Notes: generated by a model from the sequence alone, not told the origin. 64,000 nucleotides of DNA from Pseudomonas oryzihabitans (GCF_024652905.1 NZ_CP102428.1:2058501-2122500); one strand, 5' to 3'; counted from the first letter of the stretch, positions 1 to 15,003 are shown. Numbers and translations: made by a program.

Positions 1-2344
<2,344 letters not shown>

Positions 2345-2529
2345 ATTCATTCCAGACAATGGGCTTTTCGACGCGCGTGACGGGCATCCGACTGGATCGC
2401 AGACGAGACGAACGGAGCGGGCGCCGCAGACGCGGCACGTGCGGAAAACGGACACGCATGCCTGGGAGTATATCGACGCCTGCGCCCCGGTGTCGCCCCG
2501 GTTGCGCAGGAAAAACGTCGTCGGAAGAC

Positions 2530-3528
2530 TTAGCGGTGGCGGTAGACGGCGAAAGCGGCGATGACCGCCTCGATATCGGCAGCGTTAACGTCCAGATGGG
2601 TGACCAGGCGCAGGCGTGGGGCCGGACTGATGCGGATGCCGCGTGCGGCGAGGAAGGCCTGCAGGGCGAGTGCTTCGTTACCCATGGCGAGGTAGACCAT
2701 ATTGGTCTGCACCGGCTCCACCTGGTAGCCGAGTTCGGCCAGGGCGGTGCCGAGCTGGGCGGCATGGGTGTGGTCTTCGGCCAGGCGCTCGACCTGGTGG
2801 TCGAGCGCATGCAACCCCGCCGCTGCCAGCATGCCGGCCTGGCGCATACCGCCGCCGACCACCTTGCGCCAGCGACGCGCCTTGGCGATCAGCTCGGCAT
2901 CGCCGCAGAGTACCGAACCCACCGGTGCACCGAGACCCTTTGACAGGCAGATCGACACCGAATCGAAATGCTGGCTGATCTCGCGCACCGGCACGCCCAG
3001 CTTGACCGCGGCGTTGTACAGCCGCGCGCCGTCCAGGTGCAGGGCCAGGCCGTGCTCCCGGGTGAAGGCGCGTGCCGCCGTCAGATAGGCCAGCGGCAGG
3101 ACCTTGCCGTGCATGGTGTTTTCCAGCGCCAGCAGCCGGGTACGGGCGAAGTGGAAGTCGTCGGCCTTGATGTAGCTGCGCACGAGGTCGAGATCGAGAC
3201 TGCCGTCGGCGGCCATCTCGATGGGCTGCGGCTGGATGGAGCCGAGCACCGCGGCGCCGCCACCTTCGTACTTGTAGGTGTGGGCCTGCTGGCCGACCAG
3301 GTACTCGTCGCCCCGCTCACAGTGCGCCAGCAGGCCGAGCAGATTGCTCATGGTGCCGCTGGGCACGAAGAGTCCGGCCTCCAGGCCGAGATCGCCCGCC
3401 AGACGCTGCTCCAGTCGGGTAACGGTCGGGTCTTCGCCATAGACGTCATCGCCGAGTTCGGCGTCCAGCATCGCCTGGCGCATGGCCGGCGTGGGCTGGG
3501 TGACGGTATCGCTGCGCAGATCGATCAT
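2530..3528 (-). CDS. ltaE: Low-specificity L-threonine aldolase
   Basis: PLP enzyme splitting L-threonine or L-allo-threonine into glycine and acetaldehyde. The 332-aa protein starts [20 protein letters not shown], typical of the family. The PLP lysine is K197 in [14 protein letters not shown], and the HLDGARL motif is at 164-170. Its Shine-Dalgarno AAGGAG overlaps the stop codon of astE and the gap is only 12 nt, so it is probably translated from the AST operon mRNA. That would be an unusual last member of an arginine catabolic operon. Family assignment is firm; the operon link is inferred from spacing. Confidence 0.93.
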   Translation of the reverse strand: MIDLRSDTVTQPTPAMRQAMLDAELGDDVYGEDPTVTRLEQRLAGDLGLEAGLFVPSGTMSNLLGLLAHCERGDEYLVGQQAHTYKYEGGGAAVLGSIQPQPIEMAADGSLDLDLVRSYIKADDFHFARTRLLALENTMHGKVLPLAYLTAARAFTREHGLALHLDGARLYNAAVKLGVPVREISQHFDSVSICLSKGLGAPVGSVLCGDAELIAKARRWRKVVGGGMRQAGMLAAAGLHALDHQVERLAEDHTHAAQLGTALAELGYQVEPVQTNMVYLAMGNEALALQAFLAARGIRISPAPRLRLVTHLDVNAADIEAVIAAFAVYRHR

Positions 3529-3540
3529 ACAGGCCGCTCC

Positions 3541-4548
3541 TTATGCCGGGACCACGATGAGTCCGGCCCGTAGGCCAACGGCGACTTTGGGATTGGGAAA
3601 GATGATGCGCGCCTCGGCTTCGTCGACGATCCAGCGCTCGCTGCCGTCTTCGGCCAGCAACGAACCCTGGCGCAGCGGCGAGAAGTTGGCCACGTCGTCG
3701 GCCAGGTGCAACTGGAAGCGCGGACTGGACTTGTACACCTGGCGCGCCACACGGAATCTCAGCAGCGAGGAATCCGGCGGCGGCAGTTCGGCTTCACGAC
3801 CTTCGATCAGGGCTTCGAGCAGCAGCTGCAGGCGACTCAGGTCAAGCTCGCTGTTCTCGCCGAAGGGCCGCGCCTGGCCCAGCTCCAAGGTCAGGGCCTC
3901 GGCCTGGCATTCGGCGTAGGTGTAGGCGCTGAAGGTAATGCCCGGCTTGTCGTAGAGCAGCACGGCTTCGATGCCGGCGGCTTCCAGGCGCTGCAACTCG
4001 GCTTCCGAATGCTCACGCCCGGCGCTCCAGGGATAGAGGGCGAAGCGCGGCAGCGCCGAGGCGCGCAGCGCGGTGTGCAGGTCGTAGTGCAGGCGCGCCC
4101 GGTCGGGCTTGCTGAAGAATTGCGCGGACAGACGTTCGAGGTCGTTGGCGCGTTGCGCCTCGGAGCCTTCGGCCTGGGCATGGCGACCGTTGAACAGGCG
4201 ATTCAGATCCTGCTCGACGTAGCGGGTGCCGCGACGCATGGCGTCGGGATTGCCGTACATGAACAGCAGACGGCAGGCGGGACGCAGGGCGCCGCTGGCG
4301 ATGCCGCCGAGCAAGGCGTCGAGCAGTTCCATGGGCGCGGTCTCGTTGCCATGGATGCCCGCCGAGAGCAGCAGGTCCATGCGATTGTCGCGCGCCACCG
4401 GCGGGGTGACTTCCAGCACGCCTTCGGTCAGCCAATGGAGACGAGTGCCGTCAGCAGTCAGTTGAATCTTCTCGGTCGGCTCGCGGCCGGCCAGGGTCAG
4501 GTCCAGCAGGCGGCCAAGCGCCAACCGATAACGTTCAGATGCAGCCAT
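3541..4548 (-). CDS. astE: Succinylglutamate desuccinylase
   Basis: Last step of the arginine succinyltransferase pathway: N-succinylglutamate to glutamate plus succinate. It is a zinc carboxypeptidase-like enzyme of 335 aa, the normal length. Putative zinc ligands are H66 and E69 in SAGIHGNET and H158 in [12 protein letters not shown] precedes the ATG. It is the last AST enzyme in the operon, after the small gene at 4586-4882. Confidence 0.95.
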   Translation of the reverse strand: MAASERYRLALGRLLDLTLAGREPTEKIQLTADGTRLHWLTEGVLEVTPPVARDNRMDLLLSAGIHGNETAPMELLDALLGGIASGALRPACRLLFMYGNPDAMRRGTRYVEQDLNRLFNGRHAQAEGSEAQRANDLERLSAQFFSKPDRARLHYDLHTALRASALPRFALYPWSAGREHSEAELQRLEAAGIEAVLLYDKPGITFSAYTYAECQAEALTLELGQARPFGENSELDLSRLQLLLEALIEGREAELPPPDSSLLRFRVARQVYKSSPRFQLHLADDVANFSPLRQGSLLAEDGSERWIVDEAEARIIFPNPKVAVGLRAGLIVVPA

Positions 4549-4585
4549 GCTCTACTCCGCTGAGCGACGTGTCGGAGCTAGATAC

Positions 4586-4882
4586 TCAATGATCGTGGCC
4601 GCAACCGCAATCGGCGTCATGCACATGATTCTCATCGCCTTCGTCGGCGAAGGTTTCCAGGGCGATGGACAGGCCCAGGGCATTGAGGGCCTGGGGCCGC
4701 AGCACCAGGACCGGGGTCTGCTCTTCGTCGTCCTGGGAGTCGGCGAAGATGTTGAGACCGCCGCTGCCGTCGGCTTCCAGCCAGAGGTCGCGGCCGGCCA
4801 GGCGGATGGCCAGGCGCTGGACTTGCAGCGTCTGCTGCTCGTCGGCGGTAGGTTCGAGGATCAGGTCGAGACGGTCGCTCAT
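4586..4882 (-). CDS. Small conserved AST-operon protein with His/Cys-rich tail
   Basis: 98-aa acidic protein starting MSDRLDLILEPTADEQQTL and ending in a metal-binding-looking tail, HVHDADCGCGHDH (residues 86-98). A gene of this kind lies between astB and astE in pseudomonads; no function is known to me. It sits 14 nt after the astB stop and 37 nt before astE, so it is cotranscribed. The N-terminal 80 residues show no signal peptide or membrane segment. Metal binding by the tail is an inference from composition only. Confidence 0.85.
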   Translation of the reverse strand: MSDRLDLILEPTADEQQTLQVQRLAIRLAGRDLWLEADGSGGLNIFADSQDDEEQTPVLVLRPQALNALGLSIALETFADEGDENHVHDADCGCGHDH

Positions 4883-4896
4883 GGGAACTCCGGACG

Positions 4897-7727
<2,831 letters not shown>

Positions 7728-8735
7728 TCAGGGCATCAGGCGCACGGCGCGCACCTGGGCGCCGGCCATCAGGCGCAACTCGCGGGCGGTGGCCAAGTCG
7801 ACCACCAGGGTGCCGGCAGCCACGCGCGCGCGGGCGCTGGTGATGCGGCAGTCCTGGCACTTGCGGTTGTGGATCAGATAGACCTCGGCATCATCGCCAG
7901 GCGTGCCCACCGCCAGCACCAGGCGCTGGCTGTCGCGGATCGCCCGCACCTTGGCGGTTTCCGCCTCCAGGGTCGGGCCGGCATCGAAGATGTCGACATA
8001 GCCCTGGTAGTTGAACCCCTCGGCCTCCAGCAGGCGGCGGGCGGCTTCGGTGTCCGGATGTACCTTGCCAATCACCTGGCGCGCCTCGGGTGAGAGAAAG
8101 CAGGTGTAGAGCGGAAAGCGCGGCATCAGCTCGGCGATGAAGCCGCGATTGCCGATGCCGGTGAGATAGTCGGCCTGGGAGAATTCCATCTTGAAGAAGT
8201 GCCGCCCGAGGCCCTCCCAGAACGGCGATTGGCCCTGGTCGTCGGACATGCCGCGCAACTCGGCGATGAGGCGCTCGGCGAACAACTCGCGGAATTCGGC
8301 GATGAACAGGAAGCGTGATTTGGATAGCAGGCGCCCAGCCGCGCCACCCCGCCGATCCGCGCGCAAGAACAGCGAGCAGAGTTCGGAGCTGCCGGTCATG
8401 TCGTTGGCCAGGAACAGCGTGGGGATCTGCCGGTGGATGTCCAGTTCGCGCGAGGCGCTCACCGTCAGGCCGACCCGGTAGTTGTACCAGGGCTCACGCA
8501 GGCCCAAGGCGGCGGCGATCCCGGCGATGCCGATGACTTCGCCGTCCTCTTCGAGGGCGAAGAGATAGTCCGCATCGGCGGCTTCAACCTGCTGCAGAAA
8601 ACTGCGCTCGGCATTTTCCACCCGCTGCGCCAGGCGTTCTTCGCTGGCCGGCAGGGTGGTGAGGCCGGCGCCGGCCGCCTGCGCCAGTTGCAGCAGCGCG
8701 GGCACATCGGCACGGGTGACGGGACGGACGATCAT
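7728..8735 (-). CDS. aruG: Arginine N-succinyltransferase, beta-type subunit
   Basis: First step of the AST pathway: transfers succinyl from succinyl-CoA to arginine (and ornithine in pseudomonads). The 335-aa protein begins MIVRPVTRADVPALLQLAQ and has a GNAT-type fold. Pseudomonads carry two paralogous subunits, AruF and AruG; this one follows aruF by 26 nt, so it is called AruG. Which paralogue is alpha or beta is assigned from gene order. Confidence 0.94.
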   Translation of the reverse strand: MIVRPVTRADVPALLQLAQAAGAGLTTLPASEERLAQRVENAERSFLQQVEAADADYLFALEEDGEVIGIAGIAAALGLREPWYNYRVGLTVSASRELDIHRQIPTLFLANDMTGSSELCSLFLRADRRGGAAGRLLSKSRFLFIAEFRELFAERLIAELRGMSDDQGQSPFWEGLGRHFFKMEFSQADYLTGIGNRGFIAELMPRFPLYTCFLSPEARQVIGKVHPDTEAARRLLEAEGFNYQGYVDIFDAGPTLEAETAKVRAIRDSQRLVLAVGTPGDDAEVYLIHNRKCQDCRITSARARVAAGTLVVDLATARELRLMAGAQVRAVRLMP

Positions 8736-8761
8736 CGGACCTCCAAAGACGCTAGGGTCGG

Positions 8762-9781
8762 CTACAGCGCTACCAGACGAACCCGGTCGCCTTCGGCGAT
8801 CTCCAGGGTGGCGATCTGCTCGGGGGAAAGGACGACGGCTTCGCCAGGCTTCCAGCGCAGCGGCGTGGCCAGCGCCCGGAAATTTTCCAGGCCGTCATTG
8901 GCGACCAGGAACCAGGGTGCCTCATCGCCGGCCGGGGTACCTTCTCTCACCGGCGCCAGGCGGCTCTCGGCGATGGAGCGGATGGCCGTAGTGCGGGCGT
9001 GCAGGGTCGGACCGCCATCGAAGATGTCGATGTAGTTGTCGGTCTCGAAGCCTTCACGGCTGAGGATGTCGAAGGTGATCTGGGCTCGGGGATGCACCTG
9101 ACCCATGGCCTCCTGGGCGCTGTCGGGCAGCAGGGGCACATAGAGCGGATAGGTCGGCATCAGCTCGGCCAGGAAGGTGCGGCTCTTCTGCCCGGACAGG
9201 CGTTCGGCGGCGGCGTAGTCCATGTCGAAGAAGTTGCGCCCTACCCCGTTCCAGAACGGCGACTCGCCGTCTTCGTCCGCCAGCCCGACGATTTCCACCA
9301 CCACCGTCTCGGCGAAGCGCGCCGGGTGGGCGGCCATGAACAGCAGGCGGGCGCGGGAATTGAGTTCGGCGTGGGGGGTGTCGAGTAACGGACGCTGGAC
9401 GTAGAAGCTGCTCAGCACGCTGTTGCCGGTCAGGTCGTGACAGAGCGACAGCACATGCACCTTGTTGTGGATCTTCAGCTCGCGCGAGGCGTGGATGAAG
9501 GTCTCGTTGCGAAAACTGTAGAAGGGCTCGGAGAAGCCCGCCGAGGCAACGATGGCCGAACAGCCCAGCAGTTCGCCGCTGATGGTGTCTTCGAGCACGA
9601 AGAAATAGCTCTCCTCGCCATGGAAGCCCACCTCGGCCGCAAGCGACGACTCCGAGGTGCGAATCTTGTCGCGCAACCGCTCGGGGTTGTCGGGCAGCGA
9701 GGTGACGCCAACCGGGCTATCCGCGGCGAGCCGCTGGACCAGGGGCAGATCCGCCGCGCGCGCAGGGCGCATTACCAGCAT
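8762..9781 (-). CDS. aruF: Arginine N-succinyltransferase, alpha-type subunit
   Basis: Paralogue and partner of AruG, forming the heteromeric arginine/ornithine N-succinyltransferase. It is 339 aa and starts MLVMRPARAADLPLVQRLA. It shares with AruG the FRNETFIHASRELKIHNKV-type block and the DIFDGGPTL/DIFDAGPTL motif. It lies 62 nt after aruC and precedes aruG, as in other pseudomonads. Confidence 0.94.
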   Translation of the reverse strand: MLVMRPARAADLPLVQRLAADSPVGVTSLPDNPERLRDKIRTSESSLAAEVGFHGEESYFFVLEDTISGELLGCSAIVASAGFSEPFYSFRNETFIHASRELKIHNKVHVLSLCHDLTGNSVLSSFYVQRPLLDTPHAELNSRARLLFMAAHPARFAETVVVEIVGLADEDGESPFWNGVGRNFFDMDYAAAERLSGQKSRTFLAELMPTYPLYVPLLPDSAQEAMGQVHPRAQITFDILSREGFETDNYIDIFDGGPTLHARTTAIRSIAESRLAPVREGTPAGDEAPWFLVANDGLENFRALATPLRWKPGEAVVLSPEQIATLEIAEGDRVRLVAL

Positions 9782-9843
9782 GAGAACTCCTTGTGTACGG
9801 ATCCATCCCTGGATGCCAGCGGTACGCGTCCCGCGTCCGGAGA

Positions 9844-11064
9844 TTAGCCTTGGGTGAGGCGCGCCAAGGCGCGATCCAGGCGGGCCAGGCCTTCGTCGAT
9901 ATCGGTTTCGGCGATGATCAGGCTTGGCGCCATGCGCAGCACGTCCGGGCCGGCCTGCAGGATCATCAGGCCTTCCTCGTTGGCGGCGGTGACGATGTCC
10001 TTGGCGCGCCCCTTCCAGCTGTCGTTGAGCACCGCGCCGATCAGCAGGCCCAGGCCGCGGATCTGCTGGAACAGGTGGTAGCGGGCGTTGAGCTGCTCCA
10101 GACCGGCGACGAAGCGCTGATGGCGCGCGGCGACCCCGTCCAGGGTTTCCGGGGTGGCGACGATGTCCAGCAGCGCGGCGCCCACGGCGCAGCCCAGCGG
10201 ATTGCCGCCGTAGGTGCTGCCATGCACGCCCGCGCTGAAATGCTGGGCGACCTTGTCGGTGGTCAGCATGGCCGCCAGCGGGAAGCCACCGCCGATGCTC
10301 TTGGCGGTGGTGAGGATGTCTGGCACCACGCCATAGTGCTGGTAGGCGTAGAGATGACCGCTACGACCAACGCCGCTCTGCACCTCGTCGAAGATCAGCA
10401 GCGCGCCCTGGGCGTCGCACAGGCGGCGGGCGCCTTCGAGGTAGGCCTGGTCGGCCGGCAGCACGCCGCCCTCGCCCTGGATGGGTTCGAGGATGACGGC
10501 GCAGGTCTTGTCCGACACCACGGCTTCGAGGGCGGCCAAGTCGTTGAAGGGCACATGGCGGATGCCTTCGATCTTGGGACCGAAACCATCGGAATACTTG
10601 GGCTGCCCCCCGACGCTGACGGTGAACAGGGTCCGGCCGTGGAAGCTGTTGGTGGCGGCGACGATCTCGTAACGGCTGCCGCCGCTGATGTCATGGCCAT
10701 AGCGCCGGGCCAGCTTGCAGGCCGCCTCGTTGGCTTCGGCGCCGGAGTTGGCGAAGAACACCCGGTCGGCGAAGGTGTGGTCCACCAGCTTGCGCGCCAG
10801 ACGCAGGGCGGGTTCGTTGGTGTAGATGTTGGACACGTGCCAGAGCTTGCCAGCCTGCTCGGTCAGGGCGTCGATCAGCGCCGGATGGCCATGGCCCAGG
10901 GCGCTGACCGCGATGCCGCCGGCGAAATCGACGTATTCGCGATCGGCCTGGTCCCAGACGCGGGAGCCCTCTCCTCGCACCGGAATGAACGCGGCAGGGG
11001 CGTAGGTCGGGACCATCACCTCATCGAAGGCGGCGCGTTGCACGTTGGGTTGAGAAGCGGACAT
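9844..11064 (-). CDS. aruC: Succinylornithine (acetylornithine) transaminase
   Basis: PLP aminotransferase converting N-succinylornithine and 2-oxoglutarate to N-succinylglutamate semialdehyde and glutamate. It also has acetylornithine aminotransferase activity in pseudomonads. The 406-aa class III protein has PLP lysine K255 ([12 protein letters not shown]), [12 protein letters not shown] at 225-236 and [10 protein letters not shown] at 106-115. It is the first gene of the operon, with an AGGAG site before the ATG and a putative ArgR operator upstream. Confidence 0.95.
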   Translation of the reverse strand: MSASQPNVQRAAFDEVMVPTYAPAAFIPVRGEGSRVWDQADREYVDFAGGIAVSALGHGHPALIDALTEQAGKLWHVSNIYTNEPALRLARKLVDHTFADRVFFANSGAEANEAACKLARRYGHDISGGSRYEIVAATNSFHGRTLFTVSVGGQPKYSDGFGPKIEGIRHVPFNDLAALEAVVSDKTCAVILEPIQGEGGVLPADQAYLEGARRLCDAQGALLIFDEVQSGVGRSGHLYAYQHYGVVPDILTTAKSIGGGFPLAAMLTTDKVAQHFSAGVHGSTYGGNPLGCAVGAALLDIVATPETLDGVAARHQRFVAGLEQLNARYHLFQQIRGLGLLIGAVLNDSWKGRAKDIVTAANEEGLMILQAGPDVLRMAPSLIIAETDIDEGLARLDRALARLTQG

Positions 11065-11103
11065 CGGGATTTCTCCTGCCGATCACGGCGGTGACTGAGG
11101 GGG

Positions 11104-11146
11104 ATTGTAGGACGACCTCCAGACGCGGCATTGCGCCCAGGCGACA
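11104..11146 (-). promoter_or_regulatory. aru/AST operon promoter region with ArgR-type half-site
   Basis: On the minus strand, TGTCGC-N8-AA occurs at 11146-11131, an exact match to the published Pseudomonas ArgR half-site consensus TGTCGCN8AAN5. A poorer adjacent copy (CGTCTG) follows. A -10-like TACAAT lies at 11109-11104 with no good -35, as expected where an activator sits over the -35 region. ArgR is known to activate aru in P. aeruginosa; binding here is inferred. Confidence 0.5.
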
Positions 11147-11157
11147 ACTATTTACGG

Positions 11158-11207
11158 GCGAAAACGCAAACGGGCGTCCGACTCGCAGTCTAGCGATTCG
11201 GACACCC
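11158..11207 (-). terminator. Rho-independent terminator of the SlyB-like lipoprotein gene
   Basis: Inverted repeat 11172-11186 / 11193-11207: 15 bp with one wobble and one mismatch, 6-nt loop. On the minus strand a T-rich tract (GTTTGCGTTTTC) follows. It ends transcription of the gene at 11251-11715 before the aruC promoter region. Confidence 0.75.
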
Positions 11208-11250
11208 GCTCTGGAAGGGCAAGGACGTACCTTCCGGTACGCCCGAGAAA

Positions 11251-11715
11251 TCAGTTGGGCGCGACGCGGCTGGTGCCGTTGACGGTCAGGATGCGCACCC
11301 GCTCGCCGACGCGGAAGATCTCACCTTTGTTGACCGCCTGCACATAGGCACGCGAGCCGCCGTCATCTTCCTTCACGGTGATCTCGACGCCGTTGGCCTT
11401 GGTGAAGCCCTCTTCGGTGGCCGAGCCCAGCAGGCCGCCCGCCACCGCACCGATGATGGCGGTCACGAAACTGCCACGGCCACCGCCGATGGCACTCCCG
11501 CCAATACCGCCAACCACGGCACCAGCCCCGGCCCCGATGGGCGACTTGGTGCCCTCGATGGTGACCGGACGCAGGGCGGTGATGGTACCGGTACGGACCG
11601 TCTGCACCTGCCGGGCCTCGTCACGCGAATAGACGTCGCCGGACTGATCCGAGGCGCAGCCGGCCAGCAGGGCGACGGCGGTCAGGGAGGCGGCGAGCTG
11701 AAGGACTCTGTTCAT
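11251..11715 (-). CDS. SlyB-like outer-membrane lipoprotein with glycine-zipper domain
   Basis: 154-aa lipoprotein. The signal peptide MNRVLQLAASLTAVALLAGCAS carries a LAGC lipobox (lipidated Cys at about 20). The middle (about 55-100) is a glycine-zipper 2TM domain (GAGAGAVVGGIGGSAIGG and AIIGAVAGGLLGS), as in SlyB/Pcp. The C-terminal part is a small beta domain. Start chosen at the signal peptide, with GGAG 8 nt upstream. A structural role in the outer membrane is a family inference. Confidence 0.88.
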   Translation of the reverse strand: MNRVLQLAASLTAVALLAGCASDQSGDVYSRDEARQVQTVRTGTITALRPVTIEGTKSPIGAGAGAVVGGIGGSAIGGGRGSFVTAIIGAVAGGLLGSATEEGFTKANGVEITVKEDDGGSRAYVQAVNKGEIFRVGERVRILTVNGTSRVAPN

Positions 11716-11847
11716 GGGGCAACTCCAAGGGCAGTTGAAAGACACTGGCCGCACCCGCAGGGATGCAGGCGCAGATCGCTATTATCCTTGACCCAGGGCA
11801 TCCAGGGAGGTTTCCGGTGACTGTAACCCGGGTACCTTGCGAACGCC

Positions 11848-12495
11848 TTAAGGCGCCAGGCGCTGGCGCTGCCACTCACCGTCGAGGTGCTGGTAGTCCA
11901 GCCGATCATGGAGGCGACTGGAGCGGCCCTGCCAGAATTCGATGCGCTGGGGCCTCAGGCGATAGCCACCCCAGAACGGCGGTCGGCTCGGCTCGCCGTC
12001 GGCGAAGCGCTGTTGCACCGTGGCCAGACGCTGCTCCAGTTCGTGACGGTCGGCGATGACCTGGCTCTGCGGCGAGGCCCAGGCCCCCAGGCGACTGCCC
12101 AGTGGGCGGACCCGGTAGTAGGCGTCGGATTCCTCGGTCGACACCTGCTCCACCCGGCCTTCGATGCGCACCTGGCGTTCTAGCGCCGGCCAGAAGAAGG
12201 TCATGGCCGCGCGCGGCTGCCTGGCCATTTGTTGGCCCTTGGCGCTGTCGTAATTGGTGTAGAAGACGAAGCCCTGGGGATCGACGCCCTTGAGCAACAG
12301 CACGCGGCAATGGGGCTGCCCCTCGTCATCGACGGTAGCCAGCCAGCAGGCGTTGGCTTCGACGGGCGGCTGCTCGGTGCGTACCGCCTCTTCGAACCAC
12401 TGCCCGAACAGGGCATAGGGATCCGCGGGTGCCTGGGCTTCGGTCAGGCCGTCGCGGGTGTAGTCGCGACGCATATCGGCGAGGGACGGTGACAT
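11848..12495 (-). CDS. pdxH: Pyridoxamine/pyridoxine 5'-phosphate oxidase
   Basis: FMN enzyme making pyridoxal 5'-phosphate from PNP/PMP. It is 215 aa, the usual length. The N-terminus reads [25 protein letters not shown]-site motifs are [21 protein letters not shown] and the C-terminal [13 protein letters not shown]. Stands alone in leftward orientation. Confidence 0.96.
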   Translation of the reverse strand: MSPSLADMRRDYTRDGLTEAQAPADPYALFGQWFEEAVRTEQPPVEANACWLATVDDEGQPHCRVLLLKGVDPQGFVFYTNYDSAKGQQMARQPRAAMTFFWPALERQVRIEGRVEQVSTEESDAYYRVRPLGSRLGAWASPQSQVIADRHELEQRLATVQQRFADGEPSRPPFWGGYRLRPQRIEFWQGRSSRLHDRLDYQHLDGEWQRQRLAP

Positions 12496-12575
12496 GGAAG
12501 TCTCCTGCTAGGTCGGTATCGACCTAGCTTAACCAAGTCCCGCCTGGCTCGCCTGCTTCAGGACAAGCTTTGTAG

Positions 12576-13421
12576 CTAGCGCGCCGCCAAGGACTGCAGA
12601 CTGGCCAGCACGGTCGCGCGCGGCTGGATCAGCACCTCGACCCGGCGATTGACGGCACGGCCGGCGGCGGTGGTGTTGTCGGCACGCGGATGAGCGGCGG
12701 CCAGACCACGCACGATCAGGCGATTGCCGCTGTAGCCGCTGAGACGGAAGATGGCCGCCACGGCCTGGGCGCGCTGCAGGCTGATCTTGTCGTTGAGCGC
12801 CGCGGCACCGGTGCTGTCGCTGAAACCGAGCACGATGACGGCGCTGTCTTCATCCACGCTCACCGACTTGGCCGAGCGCGACAGCGGGCCGAGCATCACC
12901 GGCAGCAGCATCTCGGCGCGATCCGGGTTGAAGGAGCTATCGACCGGCGCCACCAGCACCAGCGCATCATCGCGACGTTCGACCTTGACGTTGCTGCCGG
13001 CCACGGCCACGCGCAGCTTCTGCTCGTGCTCGTCCAGCCAGGCCTTGCTGACCTTGACCGGTACCGGCTTGAGCGCTTCCGCCTTGGCAACGGGCTTGAC
13101 GTCTTCGCTGCCGAAGGGCCACCACCAGTGACCGCCCTTCTCACCCGCCGCAGCGGCCTGCTCCGGCTTGGCCGCCGGCGCCTTCGCCACGACCTTGGTG
13201 TCGGCCTTGGGCTCGGCGGCCTTTGCTACCGGTTTGACCGGTTCGGCAGCCTTGTCGCTACCGCCGAACGGCCACCACCAATGCCCACCGTTGGCGGCGG
13301 TGCTGGCTTGAGCAGTGCCCGGCTTGGCAGGCGTGGTGGCCTGGTCGCCAGTGCCCTGGAAGGAACTGCAGGCAGATACGCCCATGCAGAGAATGAGGGT
13401 GGTGGATTTGATCAGCTTCAT
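12576..13421 (-). CDS. OmpA-family lipoprotein with duplicated GGHWWWPFG motif
   Basis: 281 aa. The signal peptide ends at a lipobox-like GVSAC (Cys18). Residues 20-120 are a low-complexity Ala/Lys/Pro linker carrying the identical nonapeptide GGHWWWPFG twice (45-53 and 96-104). A C-terminal OmpA-like peptidoglycan-binding domain covers about 160-270 (FSDSTGAAALNDKISLQRAQAV; NRRVEVLI). It probably tethers the outer membrane to peptidoglycan. The tryptophan motif is not one I recognise. Start set at the signal peptide, with GGGAAA upstream. Confidence 0.87.
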   Translation of the reverse strand: MKLIKSTTLILCMGVSACSSFQGTGDQATTPAKPGTAQASTAANGGHWWWPFGGSDKAAEPVKPVAKAAEPKADTKVVAKAPAAKPEQAAAAGEKGGHWWWPFGSEDVKPVAKAEALKPVPVKVSKAWLDEHEQKLRVAVAGSNVKVERRDDALVLVAPVDSSFNPDRAEMLLPVMLGPLSRSAKSVSVDEDSAVIVLGFSDSTGAAALNDKISLQRAQAVAAIFRLSGYSGNRLIVRGLAAAHPRADNTTAAGRAVNRRVEVLIQPRATVLASLQSLAAR

Positions 13422-13734
13422 GCAAAGTTTCCCATCGGCGAGCCGGAGGACAGAGTGAATCAATGCCCCGGCCAGAGCCGGCGACATGAGTGAACTTAAA
13501 GTAGTTTCGAGATTGTGGCCGCAAACCTACGCCGGGCAAAGCGGTGGAGTCACGAAATTTGCGTGTATGCCGACCAGTGGCGTGTCCTTGCTCAAGACAA
13601 GGGGAAAATCCGTTCGGTCCTGCGTACCCCACTCGATGGTTCTCCGAGGGCCCGAAGCGACAAAAGGGGTCAGCCGTGAGCCCGCATCCGTTTCCAGCAA
13701 AGGCACCAGGCACCAGGCACCAGGAGGCTTGATC

Positions 13735-14154
13735 ATGGAAGGCTTCGTCGATGTCGCGACGCTCAAGGACCTGGCCGCCAGGTCCGACGCCATCACGCAG
13801 GCGTGCCGCTGCCAGCAGCGGGATCTTTCGGGATGGACCGCCTGGCCGGTGGGCTACCGGGAAACGGACTTTGCGCAGATCGGCACCCTGGGGCGCCACG
13901 CGCCTGAGGAGGCGATCCTCGAGGAGTATCATCCGGCAGGCACCCACTACTGGTCGAATGCCGCCCCCATCGCTCCGCGCTTCCATCCCTACAACCAGAG
14001 CACGCTATGGCGGTGCCTGGGCTGCCAGCGTCTCTACCTGAGGCATAACGACGACGGGGCCTACCATGTGGCACCACGAATCCGGCTGCTGCAGCCGGCG
14101 CTGATCGTCGATGCAGCCCACGCCAACGATGGGCGGGAAGCCACTGTGACGTGA
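13735..14154 (+). CDS. Conserved hypothetical protein with Cys pairs
   Basis: 139 aa, not recognised. Start chosen because a perfect AGGAGG lies 7 nt upstream, at the end of a 7-bp tandem repeat (GGCACCA x3, 13702-13722). Two cysteine pairs, CRC (near residue 23) and WRCLGC (near 94), could hold a metal. No signal peptide or membrane segment. It is preceded by about 310 bp without a gene. Confidence 0.65.
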   Translation: MEGFVDVATLKDLAARSDAITQACRCQQRDLSGWTAWPVGYRETDFAQIGTLGRHAPEEAILEEYHPAGTHYWSNAAPIAPRFHPYNQSTLWRCLGCQRLYLRHNDDGAYHVAPRIRLLQPALIVDAAHANDGREATVT

Positions 14155-14409
14155 CCTCACCTATGCCAGTTGTCACCCGCGATGGCTAGGCGATCATGCG
14201 GGCGCTGGCGACCTGGCACGACGCAAACGGCGATCCAACGGCCGCTCCCCCGTCCGCTCCCCCGTCCGCAGCCGCTCTAGCTCGCGGTATCGGAAGATGC
14301 CGCTCGTTAGCTGCAGCGAAAACCGGGAATTAAGCCCACAATAGACGCCGCGCATCCCGCGTGCGGGTGTGCGCCCATCAACGGTAAAAGACCTGGTCCC
14401 AGCAATACG
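14155..14409. other. Intergenic region with 12-bp tandem repeat
   Basis: No gene seen. It contains two perfect copies of CCGCTCCCCCGT (14242-14253 and 14254-14265). The promoter of the NYN-domain gene should lie in the last 150 bp, but no clear -35/-10 pair was found. Confidence 0.5.
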
Positions 14410-15003
14410 ATGGCAACTACAACTCGAACGGGCGTCGCCTGGTTTGTCGACGGGGCCTACGCCCTGAGCGCCTGGAACGGCTCGGTATACGGCGCCAAAT
14501 TCGACTATCTCAAACTACGGCTCTTCATCGAAGAGGATGCGGGCGAACCCATAGGCGACGCCTACTACTTCAACTGCGATAGCGACCCGCCCACCGTCGC
14601 CCAGACCAACTTCAACAAGTTTCTCAGCTCGGCGCCGCCCAAGGGTGCAGGCCTGAGGGTCAAGCTCTACTGGCTGCAGAGCAAGGCCCACGAATGGCCT
14701 ACCTCGGCAGGCGGAGGCCCGATCCTGCATCCGGTGACGGGCGAGCAGTACACCACCAAGAGCCAGAAGGGCGTCGATGTCGGCCTGGCCTTCAACCTGA
14801 TGCGCTCCCATGCCAAGCGCGGCTGGAAGAAGCTCTACCTGGTGGCGGGCGACGGCGATTTCCACGAGGTGGTGCAATACCTGGTGGAAAACGAAGGCGT
14901 GGAGGTCACGGTGATTGGCGCGCACTTCTCCATCAGCGGCGAGATCGCGCCCTATGTCCGGGTGATCGAATTCAAGGACATCGAGACGGCCATCGCCCGC
15001 TAG
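14410..15003 (+). CDS. NYN-domain (LabA/DUF88-like) putative RNase
   Basis: 197-aa single-domain protein. The PIN-like NYN fold is indicated by VAWFVDGAY (D14), KGVDVGLAFNLM (D123) and LVAGDGDF (D148, D150), an acidic set that usually binds Mg2+ for RNA cleavage. A LabA-type protein is most likely. No signal peptide and no operon partner, so a cytoplasmic RNA-processing role is a family inference. Confidence 0.85.
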   Translation: MATTTRTGVAWFVDGAYALSAWNGSVYGAKFDYLKLRLFIEEDAGEPIGDAYYFNCDSDPPTVAQTNFNKFLSSAPPKGAGLRVKLYWLQSKAHEWPTSAGGGPILHPVTGEQYTTKSQKGVDVGLAFNLMRSHAKRGWKKLYLVAGDGDFHEVVQYLVENEGVEVTVIGAHFSISGEIAPYVRVIEFKDIETAIAR

